A stretch of 12,422 nt of DNA from JAMXLO01 sp041487355 (GTDB taxonomy: Bacteria > Pseudomonadota > Alphaproteobacteria > Acetobacterales > Acetobacteraceae), in assembly GCA_041487355.1 (NCBI GenBank), contig JBGPND010000156.1, positions 1 to 12,422 of the forward strand, written 5' to 3'. Position 1 is the stretch's first letter; each line of letters opens with the position of its first letter. The notes beneath the pieces were generated by a model. That model saw nothing but the letters and a program-made list of their open reading frames with translations. It ran no database searches and was not told where the DNA came from. This document shows, piece after piece, positions 1-7,500 of the stretch. A program made the translations under genes and the position numbers.

Positions 1-51
1 CACGTTTGACAGGACGCTGAGCGGCTGCGGGCTGCCGGCCAGGAATGCCAC
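1..51 (-). CDS. Possible 5' end of a gene running off the left edge
   Basis: After the small gene that stops at 65, the minus strand has an open frame beginning with a GTG at 51. It gives 17 codons to the window edge, starting VAFLAGSPQPLSVLSNV, and 14 of the 16 codons after the start end in G or C, as in the real genes here. An AGGG lies about 8 nt upstream of the GTG. An in-frame stop further upstream limits the start to this GTG. A competing frame starts at a GTG at 68 that overlaps the previous stop (GTGA), but its third-position bias is weaker. Too little is visible to name a product. If real, it would be co-transcribed with the RHH-like gene. Confidence 0.3.
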   Translation of the reverse strand, partial: MAFLAGSPQPLSVLSNV

Positions 52-64
52 TTCGATTGCCCTG

Positions 65-277
65 TCACTTGTCCAGACTGACCGTCACACTTGCATCTGC
101 GCGCTCACCCGTCAGCGTGACGACGTTCTTGTCCCCCGCCACCGTGACAGCGGTGTTGGCCAGTCCTAGCGCGCGTGACAACACCTCGGCATCACTCCTC
201 ACGCCGAAGCTCTTTTTCAGACGCTCGATCAGTTCCCTGGTCGCGTCCGGTATCTGAACGTTGAGAGCCTCCGCCAT
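65..277 (-). CDS. Small ribbon-helix-helix-like protein (hypothetical)
   Basis: This encodes 70 residues from ATG at 277, preceded on the minus strand by a GGAG (complement of 287-290) at 9-nt spacing, which supports the start. The N-terminal half has the strand-helix-turn-helix layout of MetJ/Arc-type DNA-binding proteins: a short strand (NVQIP, about residues 6-10), an amphipathic helix (about 11-25), a turn (VRSDAE), then a second helix (about 28-43). The C-terminal third (VTVAGDKNVVTLTGE onward) is short, strand-rich and not recognised. Such proteins are often autoregulators or antitoxins, but no toxin is visible because the window ends just downstream. It lies 141 nt beyond the dehydrogenase on the same strand. 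The RHH assignment is fold-pattern inference; the gene itself is fairly secure. Confidence 0.6.
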   Translation of the reverse strand: MAEALNVQIPDATRELIERLKKSFGVRSDAEVLSRALGLANTAVTVAGDKNVVTLTGERADASVTVSLDK

Positions 278-418
278 TCACCACATCTCCCGGTCTGAGC
301 CGATGGTTAGAAAGATGATGCCCCTGCGGCCGCCGTGCGAGCGAACCTGTCTGATCTCAGGGCACGGGCGTCGAGCGCCAGGCAACCTGCCGCTGGCCCA
401 CGAGCGAAGTCCCTTCCT

Positions 419-1528
419 TCAGTACACCAGCACCGTCCGGATCGACTCTCCGCGCCGCATCAGTTCGAACCCCTCGTTGATCTGCTCGAACGGCAGCGTG
501 TGCGTGATCAGATCGTCGATGTTGATCCGCCCGTCCATGTACCAATCGACGATGCGCGGCACGTCCGTCCGACCGCGCGCGCCACCGAACGCGGTGCCCT
601 TCCACACCCGCCCGGTCACCAACTGGAACGGCCGCGTGGCGATCTCCTGCCCAGCGCCAGCCACGCCGATGATGATGCTCTGCCCCCAGCCGCGATGCGT
701 GCATTCCAGCGCCTGACGCATCACCTTCACATTGCCGATGCATTCGAAGCTGTAGTCGGCGCCACCTTTCGTCAGATCGACCAGATACGGCACCAGATCG
801 CCCTGCACCTCGTCCGGATTGACGAAATGCGTTATGCCGAATTTCTCGGCGATCTCCCGCCGTCGCGGATTGATATCGACGCCGACGATCATCTCGGCGC
901 CGACCAGGCGCAGCCCCTGGATCACGTTCAGCCCGATGCCGCCAAGGCCGAACACCACGCAGCGTGCGCCCGCCTCCACCTTCGCCGTGTTCATCACCGC
1001 GCCGATGCCGGTGGTCACGCCGCAGCCGATGTAGCAGACCTTGTCGAACGGCGCGTCCGTGCGGATCTTCGCCAGCGCGATCTCCGGCAGCACGGTGTGG
1101 TTCGCAAAGGTCGAGGTTCCCATGTAGTGGAACACCGACTCGCCACCGCACCGGAACCTGCTCGTCCCATCCGGCATCACGCCGCGTCCTTGCGTCGCGC
1201 GGATCGCCACGCAGAGGTTGGTCTTGCGGCTCAGGCAGTACTCGCATTGCCGGCATTCCGGCGTGTAGAGCGGAATGACGTGATCGCCCTTCCGCAGGCT
1301 GGAGACATTCGGACCGACGTCGACCACCACGCCCGCGCCCTCGTGGCCGAGGATTGCCGGGAACCGTCCCTCGGGGTCGGAACCCGACAGCGTGTATTCG
1401 TCGGTATGGCAGATCCCGGTGGCCTTGATCTCCACCAGCACCTCGCCCTCACGCGGCCCGTCCAGTTCCACTGTCTCGAGGCTCAGCTTCTCGCCAGCCT
1501 TGTGGGCGATCGCGGCGCGCGTCTGCAT
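419..1528 (-). CDS. frmA: S-(hydroxymethyl)glutathione dehydrogenase / class III alcohol dehydrogenase
   Basis: This 369-residue zinc-dependent dehydrogenase matches the usual length of the class III family. The family oxidises S-hydroxymethylglutathione (formaldehyde plus glutathione) to S-formylglutathione with NAD+ in the cytoplasm, and can also reduce S-nitrosoglutathione. Visible catalytic zinc ligands are C40 (GICHTDEY), H62-E63 (LGHEGAGVV) and C169 (YIGCGVTTG). The four structural zinc cysteines are C92, C95, C98 and C106. The Rossmann nucleotide site is GLGGIG at 194-199, with the NAD-selecting acid at D218 (VGVDIN). Class III signatures MPDGTSRF, HYMGTSTF, FECIGNVKVMR and RPFQLVTGR-WKGTAFGG are all present. 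ATG at 1528 has a GGGAG 9 nt upstream. No S-formylglutathione hydrolase or frmR-type regulator is adjacent, so later steps must be encoded elsewhere. A 17-bp palindrome at 1599-1615 lies 70 nt upstream and may be its operator. Confidence 0.96.
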   Translation of the reverse strand: MQTRAAIAHKAGEKLSLETVELDGPREGEVLVEIKATGICHTDEYTLSGSDPEGRFPAILGHEGAGVVVDVGPNVSSLRKGDHVIPLYTPECRQCEYCLSRKTNLCVAIRATQGRGVMPDGTSRFRCGGESVFHYMGTSTFANHTVLPEIALAKIRTDAPFDKVCYIGCGVTTGIGAVMNTAKVEAGARCVVFGLGGIGLNVIQGLRLVGAEMIVGVDINPRRREIAEKFGITHFVNPDEVQGDLVPYLVDLTKGGADYSFECIGNVKVMRQALECTHRGWGQSIIIGVAGAGQEIATRPFQLVTGRVWKGTAFGGARGRTDVPRIVDWYMDGRINIDDLITHTLPFEQINEGFELMRRGESIRTVLVY

Positions 1529-1598
1529 CGTTGATTTCTCCCGGCCTGCCTGCCAGCGCGATGGTGCGGTCCGCGGAGCCGGCGATCAAGCCGCCGAA

Positions 1599-1615
1599 TT
1601 CGCTATGATAGCGAA
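1599..1615. promoter_or_regulatory. Perfect 17-bp palindrome, candidate operator upstream of the dehydrogenase
   Basis: TTCGCTAT-G-ATAGCGAA has 8-bp arms with no mismatch around a single central base. It overlaps the mutY stop codon (1603-1605) and lies 70 nt before the dehydrogenase ATG. On the minus strand its centre contains TATCAT, a 5/6 match to a -10 hexamer, so a bound dimer could block or organise a promoter there. No convincing -35 hexamer is visible. Regulatory function is inferred from symmetry and position only. Confidence 0.35.
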
Positions 1616-2661
1616 CCGTGTGCCATGCGAATGCACTTCCGCATCACCGAGGGCAGCGCCTCGTGCGCCAGCGCGGCGACGGGACACCGGAACCCCTCGG
1701 CTTCGATCCGCCCCACGCGCGCGGCGAACAGATCGATGGTGAGCTCGAAATGCGTGAAGCCGTGCCTCACCTGGCCCGCCGCCTGCCAAGCCACGTCCAT
1801 CGGCGCATGTGCGAGTGCCTCCGGCGCGGTCCAGGGAGACCCACGCCACTCGGTCCCCGGCAGCTCGGTCATGCCTCCGAGCAGGCCGGTCGGCGGACGG
1901 CGGCGCAGCAGCACGTTGCCGTCGGCGTCGGCCAGCCAGAAATGCACGCCATGCCGCAGCGGCCGCGCCGGCTTCGCCGCCTTGCGCGGCAGCTCGCCCG
2001 CGATGCCGGCCCGCCGCCCGGTGCAGTGCGCCATCCAGGGGCACAGGACACAGCCAGGCGTCGCCGGCGTGCACACCGTCGCACCGAGATCGAACAGCGC
2101 CTGCGCGAAGTCCGCCGGCTGCGCCATCGCGGCAGGATCGGCGCCGAGCCGTCCAGCGAGGCCGCGCAGCTTCGGCTTGGCCGCCGGCAGTGGTTCCTCC
2201 ACGGCGAACAGCCGTGCCACCACGCGCTCCACATTGCCGTCGACCGGCACGGTCGGCAGGCCGAATGCGATCGCCCCTACAGCCGCAGCCGTGTAGTCGC
2301 CAATGCCGGGCAGCGCCCTCAGGCCCGCGAGATCACGCGGGACACCGCCCGCCGCGACCACCGCACGGGCGCCGGCATGCAGGTTGCGGGCGCGAGCGTA
2401 GTAGCCAAGTCCCGCCCAGGCGGCCAGCACGGCCTCCAGCGGCGCCACGGCAAGTTCCTCGACGTTGGGAAAGCGCCGTAAGAAGGCTTCATAGTAGGGT
2501 ATCGTCGCTGCTACGGTCGTCTGCTGCAGCATGATTTCACTGACCCAGACCCGGTAGGGGTCCGGCACTTCACCGGGGCGGGAACGCCAGGGCAGCGACC
2601 GACGGTGGCGCTGGTACCACGCAAGGAGCAGAGAGGCAGGAGCGGTGGCGGCGAAGGACAC
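1603..2661 (-). CDS. mutY: A/G-specific adenine glycosylase MutY
   Basis: This encodes 352 residues, typical for MutY, which removes adenine mispaired with 8-oxoguanine or guanine in base-excision repair. The HhH-GPD glycosylase core has the catalytic glutamate E42 (VSEIMLQQTTV), the helix-hairpin-helix at 117-125 (LPGIGDYTA) and the catalytic aspartate D141 (VPVDGNVERV). A [4Fe-4S] cluster loop follows with C197, C204, C207 and C213 (C-x6-C-x2-C-x5-C). From about residue 225 there is a NUDIX-like C-terminal domain (FWLADADGNVLLRRRP, then GLLGGMTELPGTEW), the part that reads 8-oxoG in the family. The start is a GTG at 2661, placed about 10 residues before the conserved LLAWYQRHRRSLPWR block, as expected. 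It is divergent from the DUF721 gene with only about 10 bp between starts, and upstream of the dehydrogenase on the same strand with a 74-nt gap. Confidence 0.97.
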   Translation of the reverse strand: MSFAATAPASLLLAWYQRHRRSLPWRSRPGEVPDPYRVWVSEIMLQQTTVAATIPYYEAFLRRFPNVEELAVAPLEAVLAAWAGLGYYARARNLHAGARAVVAAGGVPRDLAGLRALPGIGDYTAAAVGAIAFGLPTVPVDGNVERVVARLFAVEEPLPAAKPKLRGLAGRLGADPAAMAQPADFAQALFDLGATVCTPATPGCVLCPWMAHCTGRRAGIAGELPRKAAKPARPLRHGVHFWLADADGNVLLRRRPPTGLLGGMTELPGTEWRGSPWTAPEALAHAPMDVAWQAAGQVRHGFTHFELTIDLFAARVGRIEAEGFRCPVAALAHEALPSVMRKCIRMAHGSLS

Positions 2662-2671
2662 AGACAGCGGT

Positions 2672-3157
2672 ATGGCCAGAGACGCGCGCCACGTCTATGG
2701 CGCTCGCCCGCTCGGCGCACTCGTGCCGCGCCTCACGCGCCCGGCCTTCCGGCGCCGGGCACCGGCAACCGCTCAGGTCCTGGCCGACTGGTCCGCCATC
2801 GTCGGCCCGGCGATTGCCGCCGTCACCACGCCGCGCCGCCTCATCTCCGGGACTCTCACGATCGCCTGCGCTGGACCGATCGCCATGGAGCTGCAGTACC
2901 TCGGAGGCGAGCTCATCGCGCGGATCAACACCCATCTCGGCAGCCAGGTCGTCAGCGGCCTTCGCTTCGTGCAGACCACCGGCATGGCCGCTCCAGCGCC
3001 ACCACCAAACGCACAGCCTGATCCAGTGGATCAGGCAGTAGCCGAGGCGGCAGTCGCCGGCCTGCCGGAAGGCGAGTTGCGCGCTGCTCTGGCGGCACTG
3101 GGCCGTGCGGTACTGGGCCGTGCGAAGCCCTCGACGCCTCGCGGGCACAAGCAGTAA
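2672..3157 (+). CDS. DUF721 / DciA-family protein
   Basis: This is a 161-residue protein from ATG at 2672. The core, about residues 33-95, matches the DUF721/DciA pattern: LADWSAIVGPAIAAVTTPRRL, then a strand GTLTIACAGPIAMELQYL and helix GELIARINTHLG, a KH-like fold. DciA proteins load or regulate the replicative helicase DnaB in bacteria lacking DnaC, so a replication role is likely but is inferred from the family. The C-terminal part (about 110-161) is a Pro/Ala-rich linker plus an alanine-rich helix and is not conserved. An alternative GTG at 2645 would add 9 residues but would overlap mutY and leave its AGGAG only 2 nt away, so 2672 is preferred. It is the first gene of the apparent operon with the two DsbA-like genes and smc; the next gene starts 22 nt later. 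Confidence 0.82.
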   Translation: MARDARHVYGARPLGALVPRLTRPAFRRRAPATAQVLADWSAIVGPAIAAVTTPRRLISGTLTIACAGPIAMELQYLGGELIARINTHLGSQVVSGLRFVQTTGMAAPAPPPNAQPDPVDQAVAEAAVAGLPEGELRAALAALGRAVLGRAKPSTPRGHKQ

Positions 3158-3179
3158 GACACCAGATGTAGAGGTAGCG

Positions 3180-3869
3180 ATGCCATTATCACGCCGATCG
3201 ACACTATACCTCGCCGGAGGCGTCGCAGTTCTCGGCGTTGCCGGCTATTTCGGCTGGCGCCAGTTCGGCGCGCCTTCCTCGCCGCCCATCCCAGCCCAGC
3301 CGACAACCCAGGCTCCAGTGCCAGCGACTCCCGGGCCGCAGGCGGAAGACCAGCGCAAGACGCCCCGCACCCTGGGCGATGCCGCCGCCAAGGTGACCGT
3401 CACGGAATTCTTCTCGCTCACCTGCACGCACTGCGCCGCGTTCGCCCGCGAAACCATGCCGGAGGTCGAGAAGGATCTGATCGCGCCGGGCAAGGTGCGA
3501 TTCGTCTACCACGACTTCCCGCTGGACCAGGTCGCGCTGACCGCGGCTATGGTCGCCCGCTACCTTCCGCCGGCACGCTACTATCCGTTCGTCAACGCCC
3601 TGTTTGCCAACCAGGACCGCTGGGCGTTCGCCCGCGGCATCAACTCGACCGACGAAATCTGGAAAATGGCGGCGCTCGCCGGCATGAGCCGCCCGACCTT
3701 CGAGCAGGCGATCGCCGACAGCGACCTGCGGAGCTGGATTCTGCAGCAGCAGCAGGCTGACCAGGATCGCTGGAAGATCGACTCGACTCCAAGCTTCGTC
3801 ATCAATGGCCAGAAATACGCAGGCGAGCTGAGCTTCGATGCGTTCCGGAAGTTGATCCCCGAGGCGTAG
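3180..3869 (+). CDS. DsbA-family thiol:disulfide oxidoreductase (CTHC active site)
   Basis: This is a 229-residue protein. ATG at 3180 is chosen because a GAGG at 3171-3174 sits 5 nt upstream and the sequence then begins with an export signal; an in-frame start at 3105 would overlap the DUF721 gene. The N-terminus has a twin-arginine-like motif (SRRSTLYL, residues 4-11) and a hydrophobic stretch at about 10-25, followed by a Pro-rich linker to about 55, so it may be Tat-exported or remain membrane-anchored in the periplasm. The thioredoxin-like domain carries C82-T-H-C85 in FFSLTCTHCAAF and a cis-proline at P204 (DSTPSFVING), with the helical insertion of DsbA proteins between them. The CTHC dipeptide differs from the usual CPHC, which should shift its redox potential. 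It is clearly paralogous to the next gene. Its exact substrate is unknown. Confidence 0.9.
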   Translation: MPLSRRSTLYLAGGVAVLGVAGYFGWRQFGAPSSPPIPAQPTTQAPVPATPGPQAEDQRKTPRTLGDAAAKVTVTEFFSLTCTHCAAFARETMPEVEKDLIAPGKVRFVYHDFPLDQVALTAAMVARYLPPARYYPFVNALFANQDRWAFARGINSTDEIWKMAALAGMSRPTFEQAIADSDLRSWILQQQQADQDRWKIDSTPSFVINGQKYAGELSFDAFRKLIPEA

Positions 3870-3918
3870 CCTGCGGCCTTGCCTGCCGGCCGCTGCCCTA
3901 CTAGATTTAGGGGTGAAC

Positions 3919-4512
3919 ATGCAATTCACGCGGCGGTCCCTACTATCTGTAGCACTCGTCGGGGCAACCGCCCCGGCCTTTGCGGAGCCTGTCGACACCC
4001 GGAAGACCGAGCGGAGCATCGGCAGCCCATCGGCTGGCAAGACCGTCATCGAATGCTTCTCCCTCACCTGCCCGCATTGCGCGGCGTTCACCCAGGGCAC
4101 GCTGCCAGAGTTGAAGGCGCGGTGGATCGAGCGGGGAAAGGTGCGCTGGGTGTTCCGCGATTTTCCGGGCGACAGGGCGGCGCTGCAGGCAGCCATGGTG
4201 GCGCGCTACCTGCCGCCAGAGCGCTACGAACCTTTCATCGATGCCCTGTTCGCCAGCCAGGACCGCTGGGTGTTCGCCACTGGCGGCGATCCCCTGGATG
4301 AGCTGTGGAAGACCGCAAACCGCGCCGGCATGGCTCGCGCGACGTTCGACCAGGCGGTCGCGGACATCGACCTGCGCGACTGGATCATCAGGCAGGCGAT
4401 GGACACGGAGTCGCGCTGGCATGTCGATGCCACACCGAGCTTCGTGGTGGACGGCAAAGTTTTTGTAGGCGCGATGTCTGCCGACGAATTCGGCGCGATT
4501 CTAGCCAACTAG
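3919..4512 (+). CDS. DsbA-family thiol:disulfide oxidoreductase (CPHC active site)
   Basis: This is a 197-residue protein from ATG at 3919, with AGGGG (3909-3913) 5 nt upstream; a GTG at 3913 is in frame but overlaps that ribosome-binding site. The leader FTRRSLLSVALVGATAPAFA ends in a good signal-peptidase site (AFA-EP, after residue 22) and carries a twin-arginine-like TRRSLL, so the mature protein should be free in the periplasm. The thioredoxin fold has C51-P-H-C54, the classical DsbA active site, and cis-proline P173 (DATPSFVVDG). An extra cysteine, C46, lies just before the active site. It shares long blocks with the preceding gene (SLTC-HCAAF, AAMVARYLPP, ALFA-QDRW, TPSFV). It is 49 nt after that gene and 14 nt before smc, so it probably belongs to the same transcript. 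Confidence 0.92.
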   Translation: MQFTRRSLLSVALVGATAPAFAEPVDTRKTERSIGSPSAGKTVIECFSLTCPHCAAFTQGTLPELKARWIERGKVRWVFRDFPGDRAALQAAMVARYLPPERYEPFIDALFASQDRWVFATGGDPLDELWKTANRAGMARATFDQAVADIDLRDWIIRQAMDTESRWHVDATPSFVVDGKVFVGAMSADEFGAILAN

Positions 4513-4526
4513 CGAAGGAGCCTGCC

Positions 4527-7500
4527 TTGCCCGTGCATTTTCGCCGCCTACGCATTGCGGGGTTCAAAAGCTTCGCCGAACCGGTCAGCGTGGAGATCCA
4601 TCCCGGCCTGACCGGCATCGTCGGCCCGAACGGCTGCGGCAAGTCCAACGTGGTCGAAGCGCTGCGCTGGGCGATGGGCGAGCAGAGCACCAAGTCCCTG
4701 CGCGCCGGCGAGATGGAAGATGTGATCTTCGCGGGAACCGCCGGCCGGCCATCGCGCAATATCGCCGAGGTGACCATCACACTCGACGAGACGGTCGGCG
4801 CCGTCCCGCCGCCGTTCCATGAGCAGCCCGAACTGGAGATCATTCGACGCATCGAGCGAGGGGCCGGCAGCGAGTACCGGGTGAACGGCAAGGAAGTGCG
4901 CGCACGCGACGTGCAGACGCTGTTCGCGGACATCGCATCGGGCGCGCACGCCTCCGGCATGGTGAGCCAGGGCCGGGTGGGGGCGCTGGTCACCGCCCGG
5001 CCGGAGGATCGCCGCGCGGTGATCGAGGAGGCAGCCGGCATCACCGGCTTGCACGCGCGCCGCCACGAGGCGGAGCTGAAACTGCGTGCCGCCGAGGCCA
5101 ATCTGGCGCGCGCCGAGGATCTGCGCGGCCAGCTCGAGGCGCAACTCGCGGCGCTGAAGCGGCAGGCACGCCAGGCCAGCCGCTATCGCAATATCTCCGG
5201 CGCCATCCGACAGGCCGAGTCGGAGCTGCTGTCGATCCAGCGCGCCCGCGCGGACGCGGTGCGCGGCGAGGCCCAGGCTGCGCTGCATGCGGCGCGGCTT
5301 GCCGTCGCCGCAGCGACCGAAGCCGCCACCCAGGCCACCGAGGCGGCGGCGGCGCTGCCGGCGCTGCGCGCGGCCGAATCGGACGCCCGCACCAGTCTCG
5401 AACGCCATCGCGTGGCCCAGGAGCAGATCGCCGCCGAGGAGGAGCGCGCCCGCGCCGCCTTAGCGGAGGCATCCCGGCGGCTCGGCCAGTTGCGCCAGGA
5501 CCTGTCGCATGCCGAGCAGCTCAGCCGCGACTCGGAAGCGGCGGAACAGCGACTCGGCGCCGAGGATTCGCAGCTCGCCGAAGCGGACTCGGGCTACGCC
5601 GCGCGTGCCGAGTCGGCGGAGGAAGCCGCCACGCGCGCGGCCGAGGCGGTGCGCGAGGCGGAGGCGGAAGCGAATCGCGCCACCGAGGCGGCTGCCGAAG
5701 CGAACGCAAGCGCCCAGGCCGTGGCCCAACTGCTCGCGCAGGCGGAGCAGCGCTGGCGGCGCCTGGACGAGCAGTTCGCCAGGCTCACGGAGGAGCGTGA
5801 CCGGATCCGGAGCCAGGCGATCGAGCCCGCTTCGGTCGACGCCGCCGGCGCCGAACAGATGCGGGCCGAAGCCGATCTGGCGGAAGCGCGCTCTGCCCAG
5901 GATGCAGCAGAGCATGCGCGCTCGGCTGCCATGCAGGCGCTCGCCGCCGCCCGGGAGAAGCAGTCTGCCGCCGATTCGGTGCGAGCGAAGCTGGCGGCCG
6001 AGGCGAATGCGCTCGCCGAAGTGCTGGCGGTGAAGGATGGCGAGCGCTGGCCACCGATGGTCGATGCGCTCAGCGTTCCGGCAGGCCTCGAGGCCGCGTT
6101 GGGTGCCGCACTCGGCGAGGAGCTGACCTCGGCGGCCGATCGTGACGCTGCCCGGCACTGGCGCGAGTTGCCGGAATTCGATCCGATCCCGGCCCTGCCT
6201 TCAGGCATCAGCTCGCTCGCCGGGCTCGTGCGGGGTCCGCCGGCGCTCGCCCGCGCCCTGTCGCAGATCGGCCTGGTCGACGATGAGGCGACCGGCGACA
6301 CGAGCCAGGCGGAGCTTGCGCCGGGCCAGATGCTGGTTTCCCGCGCGGGTGCGGTCTGGCGGTGGGACGGCTACACGATCCGCGCCGGCACGCCGACTGC
6401 CGCGGCGGTTCGGCTGCAACAGCGCAACCGGCTGTCTGTGCTGCAACGTGATCTCGCAGCCGCCGGGCATGAAGCGGAGATCGCCCGGGCCGCACTCGAG
6501 GCGGTTGAAGCCGCCGATCGGGCTGCGGCCACGGCCGGCCAGCAGGCGCGTGCCGCCAGAAGCGAGGCCGAGCGGCGGCTCGAACAGGCGCGTGCCGCAC
6601 ACGAGCGGTTGCGCACGCAGGCTGCCGCGGTTGCCGCCCGGCTCGCAGCCATCGACGGGCAGATCGATCGGCATGCCGCCGAACGCGACGAGGCGGCGGC
6701 AGCTCTCGCGCAGGCTCGCGAGGCGCGGGATGGCCTGCCCGACCTGGCCAGCCTGCGGAGCGCGGTCGACAGTGCGCGCGCCAGGCTTTCCGCCGCCCGG
6801 GCATCGGAGGCGGCTGCGCGTCGCGAACGCGATGTGCTCACGCAGGAGCATGCCGTCCGGACCGCGCGCCGCGCCGCCATTGCGGCGGAGCGCGCCGACT
6901 GGGCGCAGCGCGCCGAGGATGCCGCCCACCGGGTCGGCGAGTTGGCGGCACGGCGAGACGCCGCCGAGGCCGAGCATGCGGCCTTGCAGGAAGTTCCCGG
7001 ACAGATCGCCGTGCGCCGAGCCGATGCGCTCGATGCGCTGGAGGCGGCGGAAGCGACGCATCGCAGCGCCGCCGACACGCTCGCGGAAGCGGTGAACCGG
7101 TCCGCCGAAGCCGATCGCGCCGCCCGTGCCGCCGAAGCGGCGCTCGCCGCCTCCCGCGAGGATGCGGTGCGGGCTGAAGGCGTTGCCGGTCAGGCCGAGC
7201 AGGCGTGGCTGGCCGTGGCCGAACGGATTGCCGAACGCCTCGGCGCCAGCCCGGCGCTGCCCGACCCGCCGGCCGAGATTTTGCCCGAAACGGAAGACAA
7301 GGCCCGTCGCCGCCTGGAGCGTCTGCTCCGGGAGCGCGAGGAGATGGGGCCGGTGAACCTGCGCGCCGACGTCGAGGCCGAAGCGGTGGAGAAGCAGATC
7401 GCCACCATCACCGCCGAGCACGAGGAGCTGACCACCGCGATCGCCAAGCTGCGCGGCTCGATCGGCCACCTGAACCGCGAGGGGCGGGAGCGGCTGAACG

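Noticed and set aside
377..397. Hairpin GCCAGGCA-ACC-TGCC-GC-TGGC downstream of the dehydrogenase stop
   Set aside because: The stem is bulged and no T-run follows on the minus strand, so a rho-independent terminator cannot be supported.
335..1534. Long plus-strand open frame of 399 codons opposite the dehydrogenase
   Set aside because: It is antisense to a gene with full family motifs, is rich in Arg/His/Ala from GC-biased shadow coding, and shows no recognisable domain.
3873..3893. Hairpin GCGGCC / GGCCGC between the two DsbA-like genes
   Set aside because: A 6-bp GC stem with a 9-nt loop and no T-tract is common by chance in such GC-rich DNA; no evidence for an attenuator.
5230..5760. 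Alanine/glutamate-rich repetitive stretches in smc as possible DNA repeats
   Set aside because: They are the coiled-coil heptads of Smc written in GC-rich codons and do not form a regular tandem repeat.
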